A program made the position numbers and the translations under genes. From positions 81,142,556-81,206,555 of the forward strand of contig CM049310.1 of the NCBI GenBank assembly GCA_026874595.1: 64,000 nucleotides of DNA, given 5' to 3'. The notes under the pieces are model-generated. The model was not told the DNA's origin and ran no database searches. It saw only the letters and a list, made by a program, of their open reading frames with translations. Source of the DNA: Sipunculus nudus. Lineage: Eukaryota; Annelida; Sipuncula; Golfingiida; Sipunculidae. This document shows, piece after piece, positions 21,348 to 33,200 of this stretch (position 1 is its first letter; every line of letters starts with the position of its first letter).

Positions 21348-23126
21348 CAGAGTTGGGTCCAAAAGTAATTGTATTTGAAGTAATTGTAATAACAATTACT
21401 TTTTCAAGTAATTGTAATTGTTATCGATTACATTTTCTAATCATTGAAAGTAACATTAATTGTAATCGATTACTTTTGAAAAGTTACTGTTTGAACGATT
21501 ACTTTTCAATTACTTTTTGGTATATTTGTCTTGTATGAAAAATTCCATCAAACTCTTAAATTTGATAAGCATACCTAGCTATTAACCAATTTTCCATGGT
21601 TGTTCCTCATGTACTTCAAAGCTATCCCAATAAGCCATCTGGGCTATAGTGATGGTCCTTAAAGCTCAAGTGAAACGATTTGGCAAAATATACTGCTGTA
21701 GTGGCCAGACATGGGGTAATAGTAATAAGTAATAGTAATAGACTATAACAGCTTTTTCCATGTAATAGTAATAGACTCAAATATTTGAGCTGTAATAGTA
21801 ATAGAAGGAAAAGTAAAAGAGTAGTACATATTACTTTCTATTTCTTTCCTGTGACCCCCTTGATCATGAAGTATTTCAGCAAATAATGCTGAACAGACTG
21901 AGTTCTTGTCCAGTGCCAACGTTGTGCCTATTGTTGAGGCAAACCAGGGCCAGCTGCCACATTGCTGGTGACCACTACTGCTAATTGCATAAAAGTATTG
22001 GACAGAGCAGACACAGCCAAATAAGTTATCTGGCACAATTTGACCTTTGATTACTAAACCATTGATAAACAGAGGTATATTTGATGTTAAGAGACATGTT
22101 AAGAGGCATACATAAATAAAGGACTGAATTGTCAGGTTGGATCATGAATAATCATGAATAATTCCTTTGCAGACAATTTTAAGTTACACTGAAAACCTTT
22201 ATTCATTAACTACAGGAAAGAAGATTAAATCTAAACAGAAGTATATACTATAAAATAAATTTATTTGAAATATATATGAAGAAAAAATGTACAAGTATAC
22301 ATATAATTATAAATCAATATTTTACATATGCCAGGGCCTTTACAATGAGTTGCTTTCAAAATACATGTATCCAAGAGTTCGTACAATTATCTTATAATTT
22401 TACTTGAAACACCCCAATAATAATCATTGAGCTCTCAAATGAAAAAAAAAACGATTGAAGAAGCTGAAAAAATTAAGATCTCCAGTATCATTAGGCTTTC
22501 TGTAAATGACAGACAAAGTATAAGAAAATGTGTATGTAACTGGATGATATAGATGATTGTTATATTATTTAAACATGTGATTGTAGTGCTAGTTTATAGC
22601 ACTCTTGGCTGTGCAAGGTCTAGAATCCCCCCATCAGTTTAAGTAATGGTAATAGAAATAGTAATATATACTCCAGTAGTAGTAATAGTAATAGAAGATA
22701 AAATGTGGTAATAGTAATAGTAATAGTAATATCAGAAATTGAAAGTAATAGTAATAGAACAATTGTAATAGACCCCATATCTGATAGGTCCAAGGGTTTC
22801 AAAATATGCCCTGTTAACGGCCGGCCGGCCGGCTGGACGACGGACAGAGGACTATGACTATATCTCAGATGACTTATAGTCAACTGATCTAAAAATGTTA
22901 AGAGTTCAAATCAATCTCTAACACAGGTGCTCTTCTTGCATGAGGTAAATGGTCCTAAAACACAAAAGTAATTGCAAAAAGTAATTGTGATTACTTTTAA
23001 AAGTAATTGTATTTGTAATCGATTATTTTTCTGAAAACACAAAAGTAATTGTAATTGTAATCGATTACTTTTAAAAGTAATTGTATTTGTAATCGATTAC
23101 TTAAAAAGTATTTGGACCCAAGTCTG
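21348..23126. mobile_element. hAT-like non-autonomous element with 8-bp target duplication
   Basis: The termini are inverted: left CAGAGTTGGGTCCAAA, right end reading CAGACTTGGGTCCAAA on the minus strand. Flanking octamers are ATGTACAA (21340-21347) and ATGTACAG (23127-23134), one mismatch. Both ends carry repeated GTAATCGATTAC palindromes. The paralogous family-H copy at 23600-23615 shows the uninterrupted site. There is no transposase frame. A second element appears nested inside (21706-22783). Confidence 0.8.
21706..22783. mobile_element. Nested hAT-like element with (AGTAAT)n ends
   Basis: Termini CAGACATGGGGT and, on the other strand, CAGATATGGGGT enclose subterminal (GTAATA)n runs at 21716-21800 and 22640-22770. 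The flanking octamers match at only four of eight positions, so the insertion is old or the boundaries are slightly off. Confidence 0.55.
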
Positions 23127-23159
23127 ATGTACAGATGATCGATGACCCCCTACAAAAAA

Positions 23160-23625
23160 TGTCAATGCAGGTGGTGCAACCAATACCTGAATTTCATATA
23201 TGACTCATGTGGCCAACACTGGCATAAAATTTTGTAATGATAGCTCCGGCCGTTTCTGAGATTGTCATTTTACTTTGCTTTTTTGGACAGATGACCAAGT
23301 TTAACTTCCTGTAACCCGGCCATATTCACCGAACTTAGCCAATTCGAACAAACTTGAGAGAGATAATATAAGATATTATTTCTGTGAAATCCTGAACAAT
23401 TTTGCTGGACAGTTTCGGAGGAGAATATTTTTAAAGTTTTTTTTTTAACTTTTTCCCTATAAAATCCTTTTTCCTTAAAGAAAAAGCAGTTAGCCAAACA
23501 AAAAAAAAAGCCAAATCCGATGGAGTTTTTTAGATAATTATTTTTTTTTGCATAAAATTTGGTGATGCTAGCTCCTACCGTTTTCGAGATATTATGGGTT
23601 AACGTACAGACGACGGCCGACGGAC
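23160..23625 (+). repeat. Interspersed repeat family H, copy 2
   Basis: Complete sister of 20930-21347. It ends TTATGGGTTAACGTACAGAC and then continues without interruption. Confidence 0.75.
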
Positions 23626-24732
23626 CACGTCATACCATCGCATAAGCTCACAGGTTCGCTAAAAGTAACAAATGAGGAAAGTTGTTTCGTCTTTGAAACT
23701 TTTATCCCTGCCTGGGCTTTAGTGTATTTACGTTTACTACTAAAATGCATAAAATAAAAAGTGTTTCCATGTACCAATGCACATTACTCAGTCCTAGCTC
23801 ACATCTTTTAAACCCCGTAAATGAGCACCTGTCTGAGTAATATTTAAATTTTTGACATTTTAATTTTTAAAAATTTTGCAATAAATATAAATCCTTAAAA
23901 TGTCAATGTGTTTGACTAATGACATTAAGACTCATGGCCGTCACGTGATAATATGTAAATAATAAAACTTATAGTACAGATTCCCTTATTTCAGTTACTA
24001 AAAGTAAACATCTCTATCTTAAGTTTGCTCCTTTTATAATATATTGGGTGTTCTGATCCTTTGGTTATTTTTAACACACCAGTGTATAAGTTTCATAACT
24101 GGTATTACTTTTTTTCCTGATACATGTTTAAAAAAATATTCAGATGAGATAAAAAAATCACGTGTATAATAATATTTATAATTATTTTAAGACTCTGTTT
24201 AGTGTGTAGACTGATGTAAAAGCATTTAAAAGAGAATATAAAAGTTCATTTTTTTAATATTAAGTCCATATGGTGAATCCCTGATATTTGCATATTAAGG
24301 CTCCTGACGATTCCCTCGCATTTGCATATCAGGCCGCCACGCCTCATGTAAGAGTCATCGTTGCCATGAGAACGCCAACAATTGCCCCACAGGCAAAAGA
24401 CAGCTCAACCCACTTAGTAACATTCGCACTGAAATCATGTATTCAGAAAGTCCATACATGGACCTTCGTGTCCCATGATATATCTCTGCTGTTCGAACAT
24501 TACGGTCCATAGGCCAAATGTAAATTCATTGTAGTAGACAACTTCGTACCGAATTTGTACTGTGTATTTGTTAGTGTGCAAGTTACACTTGAAAGTCCTG
24601 CCACTGATCGTTTCAGCCAGCCGGCACGTACATGAATAACAGGTTGACCGCGTTCGTCGCGTGTTGACCTGATTATCTCACGCTGAGCTAGAAATTGTCT
24701 GATAAACGGTGACACACTGACTCTCTGAGGCT

Positions 24733-24734
<2 letters not shown>
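23626..24734. other. Non-coding stretch; two octamer-like sites
   Basis: Mostly AT-rich with no supported exon. 24285-24294 and 24320-24329 both read ATTTGCATAT, 35 bp apart, resembling POU octamer sites; this is a weak motif-only observation. Confidence 0.35.
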
Positions 24735-24816
<82 letters not shown>

Positions 24817-24831
24817 AATATATATATATAG
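24735..24831. repeat. (TC)n and (TA)n microsatellites
   Basis: About 32 TC units run straight into an interrupted TA run. Confidence 0.95.
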
Positions 24832-25439
24832 TGTACTGAAAATAGCCGACGACCTATAAATATTAAGACTTCTTAAATGGGAATATAAAAAGCAAGCTCG
24901 AAGCCCACAATAGGCGGTTACTGAATTTAGCATGTTGGTTTTGAAAAAGATTCTTGGGCAGACTACTATAATTACTCCTTACGTCACTGGGAAAGACCTT
25001 AGTTCAGCGAGGCGGTGATGTGTGGCGCTGACTGTCCGGTACGGCCAAAACTAGTTCACCAGTCGATGAAATAAGAGGGCCAGAGAGTGGTAATTAGTTA
25101 TATAAGTTGCCGCGAATTGACAGTACCGACACTATCAGTGAGAGAACGCTTGTCTCTGTCAGAGGCAACAATTAAGAGCCTCTTCATGGACTGGGCCAGA
25201 CTATCTGGATATACAATAAAGTAAATTGATTACTTGCCCATTATAATTACATTATATACTCGTCGGAGGAAACAACAGCATTGAACTAAACAGGTGATTA
25301 CTTGTATATACGAAAAACGAAGAAATATATAAGAAGAATATCAGAGAACACCCAAAGAAATACTACAGCAGTATTCACATATTAGTGCAGAATTTTAATC
25401 CACTTCATAATAAAAAAAAATTAATCTTTTTTATATTAA

Positions 25440-25488
<49 letters not shown>

Positions 25489-26800
25489 GAAAATATATTC
25501 AAAATATGTCTGGATATATCTGTTATACCACCCAATGGACATAATTTTGATCGTGATCTGAAAATATCCGGACGAGCATTTACCCAGCTGCATGTCTATT
25601 TTATTTCTTAATTTTAAATGAGAGTTTTACAACAAACAATTTTCAGGAAGCAGTCGAAACCAGTATTTATGCATTTGGCGGATCGATGAGATTTGACTAT
25701 TTTTTTCAATTTATTTAGTTATTTCAATTAATGGTTATTTATAAATAAATAAATAAAAGGAAAGTGTGGTTTATTATATAATAATAAATTATAAACACAA
25801 ATGAAACTGCGTTTGTTTATGTAGGCATAAATTTGCATCACGTTACCTGCAAAATATTTGTTGTTGTATTTTTTTTTTTGGGGGGGGGGGGGGGGATGGT
25901 CTTATGGAATCAGGTTCAGTGGGTCAGAGTAGTTCCTATATGACGTACAGCTAGGGTTCTATTGCTAGTTCTATTACTATGAAAACCTGTAATCTTCTAT
26001 AACTGTTACTTTAACATATCATATAACTATTCCCCTTATCATTTTTTTTTCAATTTTTTTAGGGGGGGGGCAGGTTCCGTATTTTTTGTTTTTGCAACCT
26101 CAAACTAAATTATCGTATAAAGTAAAAACATATAAATATTAAAATAGCTTGAGAGTTATATGTATATAGTATATATCTACGATATAAAAATACATTTTTG
26201 TATATACCATTAATATCTCACAGATATTTATTGCTAACAGTATCCTGAAATATTTAATTATATAATATTCAATAATAATTGATATAATATTATATAATAT
26301 ACTATTATATAATACAATATAATATATATAATATTATTGTATTTTACTTTACATAGGCTATAGAACGGTGATATTAAATTCATAATATTAAATTCAATAC
26401 ACGTTGAGCATATTTATACACACTCATACGTGATTTACACTGTAAATACTCATATATGCTCTGAATCCTCTGTTTGCTGTGATGGAGTGAGGCATCTGAG
26501 ATTAAAGTCCGGCTTGGCCTCCGATTTGGCATCCGACACCCGACATCGGAGTTTTGGTACGTACCGCGTCCGGATTTTACCTCCTGAGGGGGAATCCCAA
26601 ACAGCCTCGTTTTAGATACAGCAACGTTAGTGAACTGTCTTCATGTAAACAGTTTTAAAGAGTTTATAAACATTAAAATAGAACCGATGTATACATACAG
26701 AGAAAGCTTAAATTATATTCTTTTTCTTCAGTTGGTACATAAAGCAGCGAAGCTTCGTTGGTATTTTAAATACGCAAGGAAATCCCCCCCCCCACCCCCG
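24832..26800. other. Non-coding stretch upstream of COLGALT
   Basis: Holds a (TA)n run at 25446-25484, a T/G homopolymer at 25870-25895 and a very AT-rich palindromic zone at 26270-26345. The segment 25090-25276 has a TATATAAG, an AATAAA (25211) and a TACTCGTCGGAGGAAACA end shared in reverse with 1131-1170, hinting at a degenerate LTR or other repeat. No gene was found. Confidence 0.4.
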
Positions 26801-26854
26801 GCCGTGGAGGGGTTTCCCTGGCGGACGTGGACTTGACAGCTATGTGACTTAGAG

Positions 26855-26879
26855 GCTGTGCTGTGCTGTGCTGTGCTGG
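26855..26879. repeat. (GCTGT)5 in the probable 5' UTR
   Basis: Five tandem pentamers about 100 bp upstream of the COLGALT start codon. Confidence 0.8.
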
Positions 26880-26977
26880 CAGTAGGAGACCCAGCCAGAC
26901 GCGATTTGCGAAGTGTGAAAGTCTGAGTAGTCTAAACAAATACAAGTACACGTTATATCAAGTTCGATTCAGCCAAA

Positions 26978-27204
26978 ATGTCGTCAGGATGGGGGAAGAC
27001 GATAACTTTCTTCACTTGTGGGTTCATCTTGCCGCTGTGCTGTTCTGGTGAAAGTCCCAGCAACGTTGACAGTGCTGGTCCAGCCAACACAGAGAAACCC
27101 ACTGTTATGGTAGCCATGCTGGTCAGAAATAAAGAACACTCTCTGCCGTTCACGCTCAATTATTTGGAAAAGCTCAACTATCCTAAGGACCGCATGAGTA
27201 TTTG
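26978..27204 (+). CDS. COLGALT1: COLGALT exon 1
   Basis: Residues 1-75 plus two bases of Trp76. Signal peptide, then the start of the N-terminal domain ([20 protein letters not shown]). Donor GTATGT. Confidence 0.9.
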
Positions 27205-30200
27205 GTATGTATTGGAATTGCCAATATTATTATTTGTAATAAATAAACTGAATCCTTGTTGTGTGTAGTACGTTAGATCACAGACACATTACATGACCTG
27301 TAACATGTATTCTCAAATTATTTATGTGGGGGTTACATGTTTTAATTTTAAAATCTAAACATGACAAGTTCAGATCCAGTGAAAAAGCCTGTCTGAGCAT
27401 ATAGTTAATATTAAGTCATCTTTCCTGTGTGTAAAATTTTCTGTGTACAATTAAGTGGTGGTATTGTTGTAATTCTATGAATTTCTATCCCTTGGTGTTG
27501 TTCATAGAAGATAATATTTGGTTGAAAGTTGTTTATGAAGATGTTGCTTTATTTCAGGAAGATAAAATTTACTATCCCCCGCTTCTTCAGAACGGGACAA
27601 TTATTTAGGTTTGCCTGTCTGTCCGTCTGTCAGGTTTTCATTTATGTACGATAACTTTCCTAAATATAATCTGATTTCATTTAAATTTTGTTCAGTGACT
27701 GCTTTTAAGCATACCTTGGTTTGGATTGGTTTTGGAGTGTCTTGTCTGAAAAATTTTCATCACCAGCTCTAAAACAAACAAATAATTTCCCATTTGTTCC
27801 CCATTCACAAAACAATTATGACATGTGGAGACATGATCAGGGGAAAATGAAAACTAAAACATATTGAGAGACAAAGGGGGGCAAGAGGCGGAAGCAGAGG
27901 ACATAAATTCCATTAATTTTCTTGTTTATTCAGTGTTTGCAACAATGAATTAATCTTTTGTGTGTATTTAAACATGCATGGTACAGTTATATTTGTTATA
28001 TTTTTAGCACTGTGTCTCCTACTTGCCCAGTTGGGCAAGTAAGAACACACATTTGGTTGCCCTACCACCATTTTACTTGCCCCGGTCAAGTAGTTAACAG
28101 TTTAATGTTTAGCCCTGGTAGCATTTGCTGCCACATGCCATTTGATAGCTGTTTAAGTGAATGTTTACAAGTGTAGACATCAGAGGGTCAACTGAGGCCA
28201 CAGGGACTACCTGTATTCATTGCACTAACAAGTTGGCTGGCATGCAGCATTCAAACACACCATCAGGTGTTAACAGATATACAAAAGATGGAAGAGGTTT
28301 TCCATTGCCGCCCTGCTCATAGTCCTCTTACCCTATAACATGAAATCATCTATAACCAATATACTTGACAAAGATATATTGTAGTCACTTGAATACAGAC
28401 AGTGTATTGTTAATACTTAAGCTTCTTCTACCCCTTCAGTAATTTGCAATTGAAGACCAGTTTAGTTTCACCCAAACATGACAGACGGTGCTCTAATATA
28501 ATGAAGACTGGCTAAACTATTAAAGTCCAAAAGTACATGTAAGTAAAGTAATTTGTACAGCAGCAAATGAGTACATGTTTTGGGTTGGCATTAAAATCTC
28601 TACTTATTAAACTTTTTACAAATAATTATTGACTTTATTTATTGATTGTCATACCTCATTATGAGCTGTTTGTCCTCTTCTTGTACTGCTCGTGGTAGAA
28701 CAAAATAACCACATTACATAGCATTTGGAACCAAGGGATGGAGGGCCTTAATTCAGAATAACAAACTTTCTGCCTTGATACATATAATGTAATTGCCTAC
28801 AGTTGCCAACAGATGGAGCTGCAACAGCCCCTTAAAAAATAACTTGAAATATCTATGGATTTGTGGAGAAATTAGAAAAATAACCCCCTTAGGACACACC
28901 GGTGCAACCACTGTCAGAACTATAATGTATCAACTACTTGCTGTGCAAGTACACATGTAGCAAATTTAAAATAGTATACAATACTTCAACAATATAGTTT
29001 TTAGCTCAGCTGACTTTCAGTCATGCTGGGCTATAACGATGGGTCTTTGTCCGGCCTCCTTCCGTCTGTCCGTCCGTTAGCAGGGCACAAATCGTTACCA
29101 TAGGGGCTAGGGCCATGAATTAACCCTATGCAGTCTTTGAGGTTCTAAAAAGATCTCCTTGCAAACCTGAAATTAGGTCACTGCGACCTATATTCTCGAA
29201 GTTATGGGGTGTATTTGCACCCCTCAGAAATAATTCTTTTAGCCAAAATTTTCATCCCAAACCTTCCATCTTTCACATACAGCTCACCTACCAACAGGGG
29301 AAGAACCATAATTATTTTGAGGTCACAAGGTCAAAGGTCAAGGTCACAGAACCAACTTCTTTGAAAAGCCTCAGGATGCATTTAAAGCCAAACCTTTCAT
29401 CCCAATTCTTTGATCTTTCACATATAGCTCACCTACTAAGTGGGAGAAGAATCCTATAGATGTTGAGGTCACAAGGTCAAAGGTCAGGGTCACAGGATCC
29501 ACTTCTTTGAAAAGGTTGTGGACACATTTCAAGCTAGACCTTTCATTCCAAACCTTTCAGCACTGATATCGCTTCTCTGCCAACAGGGGAAAAGACCTGT
29601 TGATTTTGAGGTCAAAGGTCAAGTTCACAGCACCCTCTTCTTGTGTGGAGTCATTTTCAGCAAACTTTTCAATCTATACTTTCCATCTTTAATATATGGC
29701 TTACCTACCAATAGGAGAATAAGCCTATCGATGTTGAGTTCAAAAGGTCAAAGGTCAAGGTCACAATATTGTTCTAAATGCTTGTGAACATATTTCAAGT
29801 GAAACTGTTCAACCCAAACCTTCAGTCTTTCACATATGCCACATCTATGCATCACTGAATTTGATTCAAACTTCATATTTATTGGTCTTTTTGCATGAAG
29901 AAATAATTAATTGATTTTGAGGTCAGCTGGTCAGGAGGTTAAAGGTTGCAGGTCTAAGTTATTCACCCATTGGTTGCCAAGTAGTTACACCCGGCCAGAT
30001 GTAAGTGGTTAGTAGTTACCCATCATTTAGAAAGAATCCAGTTGATATGTTGGCAGAAGGCCAAGGTCATAGGTCAGGGATGTTCACAATAACTTATTTT
30101 GTAGACCATCTCTATTTTTCTTGTTTTCTTGTATATATAACCATATGGCACTCACAACTGGTACATCTCACTATGTGCCCATAATTGTCAGTGACACTTG

Positions 30201-33200
30201 TGATATATGACTCCCTTTTGTATCAGCTCATGGAGTGAAAAGATATATCATTAGTGCATAACAAAAACACTGTTGCCGGAATGCTTTGGCCAGGCATTAA
30301 GACTATGAGAGTTAAGTGTTAAGTTTAGCTACTGATTTATAAAATGATGGGAACATTTTGCAGTTTATATCATGGAATCATAGCAATAAACTTAGTTTTC
30401 TAGATATCTGAATATTATTATACAAATCATCAGATATACCAGCAAGTGTTTGTTCTGATAATATGTGGGTCTGTACCTGGATTTAGGATGGCTTTATTTG
30501 ATTACAAGACTCTTAGTGATGCTTTCTGCATTTCTTTTCTTTTAGGTTTTGCAGTTTACCTACCCTGCTGACCCCATTGAATAGCAAGCTGATAATTAAA
30601 ACAAATTGGACTTGCACTTTTTACATTTGCATGTTCATAAATCTGATATGAGAGCTCTCCAACCTGATCATGCCTTTTGAATTGTTTTGGACATTCATAA
30701 CTGTTACATTCTTGAAGCAATTGCTACAAGTTTAGTGTCTTATTGGAGGATGTGTGACTTGTAAGAAAACCATTATGTCTGCCAGGTAGCCATTTTAGAA
30801 ATCCTTTTGCCAGGACAGTTTCTGTGATTTTTTTATGATGTTTGGTCCCTTTTTAGAGGATGTTTGTAATTCAATTTCCGACCTGTCAGAAATCCAATAT
30901 GGCCACCAGGACGCCATCTTTAAATTCCTTTAGAACATATTATCTCAAGAACTATTAAAGTGAATGCAGTGGGATGTATATTAATGTAATCTTGCATTGG
31001 GTCAAAGATTTCTTAATTAATATGACCATCATTTATGAAAGCTCAGTACATTTGGCTTGTATTGAATAAAAATTAATATGGAAGCACCCATTTCACAATA
31101 ATTCTTGCATGGATTTCCTTGATCTTTTGCTATATTTTGATCTTATATGTGGCCTGTGTGGTATTCCTTTTGAGACTGACAGGTATCGAGCAAGCTGTGG
31201 GATTAGTTCCTGATAGCTCAACAACCATACATTTTGCCTCAGACCATCATTCACTATGTTTTAACCAGACATATATGATAAGAATTTATGGCAATGTAGA
31301 AAGTTTAAACAAAATTGGCATATAGGTTCTGCAACAATTTTACTAGAAGTTGTGAATTGCAGCCCATGATGTCGCAGGTCATGCTTGGCAGCTGAGCGTC
31401 ATGACCCATGGGTCACTTGTTTGTTAAAGTGCTGGTTTTTGAATTCAGCATCAACTCATATTTTTGAAGTACAAACTTGACCAAGTGTTGACCAAGTTGA
31501 TCCAATGCCTGCCATATGAGACACTTTCAGTTTGACCTTGCGATTGTAGGATAAAGTAGCCATGCCAGTTTATACATTTGCATGCAAAGCTAGTCATGGT
31601 TTGCAGGTTAAGCCTGGGCTTTACCCCATATTTCCTCTTGATCAAAGTGAAGTGCTCTGCACAGCCAAACATGAGTTAAAGTGTCAGTGATAAATAAGTT
31701 CTTTTACATGGGGCTAAGGTAGTCAGAGGCACTTGGCTTGCTACCAATATTCACAAAATGTGTTTATAACTTCTGCTGACTAATCAGAAAGAAATTAGGC
31801 TAAGCTTTAGGTCCTGCTTGGTAAAAGCTGCTAAACATGGGGGAAAGCTTGCTTAATAATCTGGACAAAACCTTGGTAAAATATTTCATCGGGTTGGGTA
31901 AAATAGGTTTTACCCAGATAGAGTGAGAACCCTTAACATGGTGCTTTGGTTGAAAGCTATTTATCAGCAGTAAGGATACAGATGTCTACGTACTGTGGGA
32001 AACTATCATTTGTATGCACAGGCCTCTTTGATGTATTGCCTTTCACACATCTTATTTACTTACAGGGATATTTTTAAGAAGCAGTCAGTTGATTCACATG
32101 TCCATTATGACAGGCACCTGTCTGTATATTATGGACAAGACCAGTGTCCATAATGTGGATGCTTACTGTATTTGTTTTTTTTTATTTTTTTTATTTTACA
32201 GAATATCATGTTTATTTTATAAATTTGTTTATTGTATTTTACTCTGTTTTACAGGATACGCAGTGATCACAACATTGACAACTCAAATGCTATCGTTTCA
32301 TCATGGATCAGAAATGTCAAACACTTGTACCACGACGTGGATTTTACCTTCAGTGAAGATAACACTGGTATGTATTGATCATGTATGGCCTGTATTGATC
32401 ATGTATGGCCTGTATTAATCATGTATCGGCCTGTTACTCTCCTCATTGGATGCAGTGGTTATACAATGCCATTGTTCCAGATCTTGTTAGCTGTGACAAC
32501 CTGACTCAGTAGGCAATCTGATAATTGGGCTGGTAAGCCTACTCAAGTTGTGATTCAAGTAATATTGAGGAATGTTTGGCAGTAGTCTTGCATCAGGTTG
32601 CATTCATATTGTGGTAAACGGCCCATAATCTCAATATAATGCTAAGAATAATTAATTAACACTATAGTATACATGTGAGCTTACAACTCAAACTGAAACA
32701 CCGTCTCCATGGACTGGGGTCATTTCATGTGTCTCCTGCAAGTTGCCTTCGCCCTGTAACCTGTGCAAGCCATGCTTGTGTTCATGCGGTCATAAATTCA
32801 ACAAACAATGTTTGTAATACATGAAAAGGGTTTTACCATTGTGCTGGGTCAAAAACGGAACTTATCTAATTCATGTTTGGCATAATTTCATAATAAACAG
32901 AAAATGCTAACAATTAATCTGGTTTATAATGATTGACAGTGTACCTGTAGGCCATGAAGTGTTGTAAGAAATTATGAAAATTTTTGCATCTTCATTAGGC
33001 CTAACGGTGCGTTCCTCAGATTTAGATGTTAAGACACTCTGGTGCCAGTAATCTGGTTGTAATGCCAGTGGGTGATATGATGCTAAGATCTTGTGTAACC
33101 ACTGGTTTGTGTAGCAAGGTTCCTGGGTTTGAACACCAGGGTGAGCACAGTGCGAAGCATTGTAATCAGACCAATGAGAGGATGGTATTGCATTGTGCAT

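Noticed and set aside
32089-32418. 109-codon plus-strand frame
   Set aside because: It covers COLGALT exon 2 in the wrong frame; the correct frame is fixed by the junction with exon 1.
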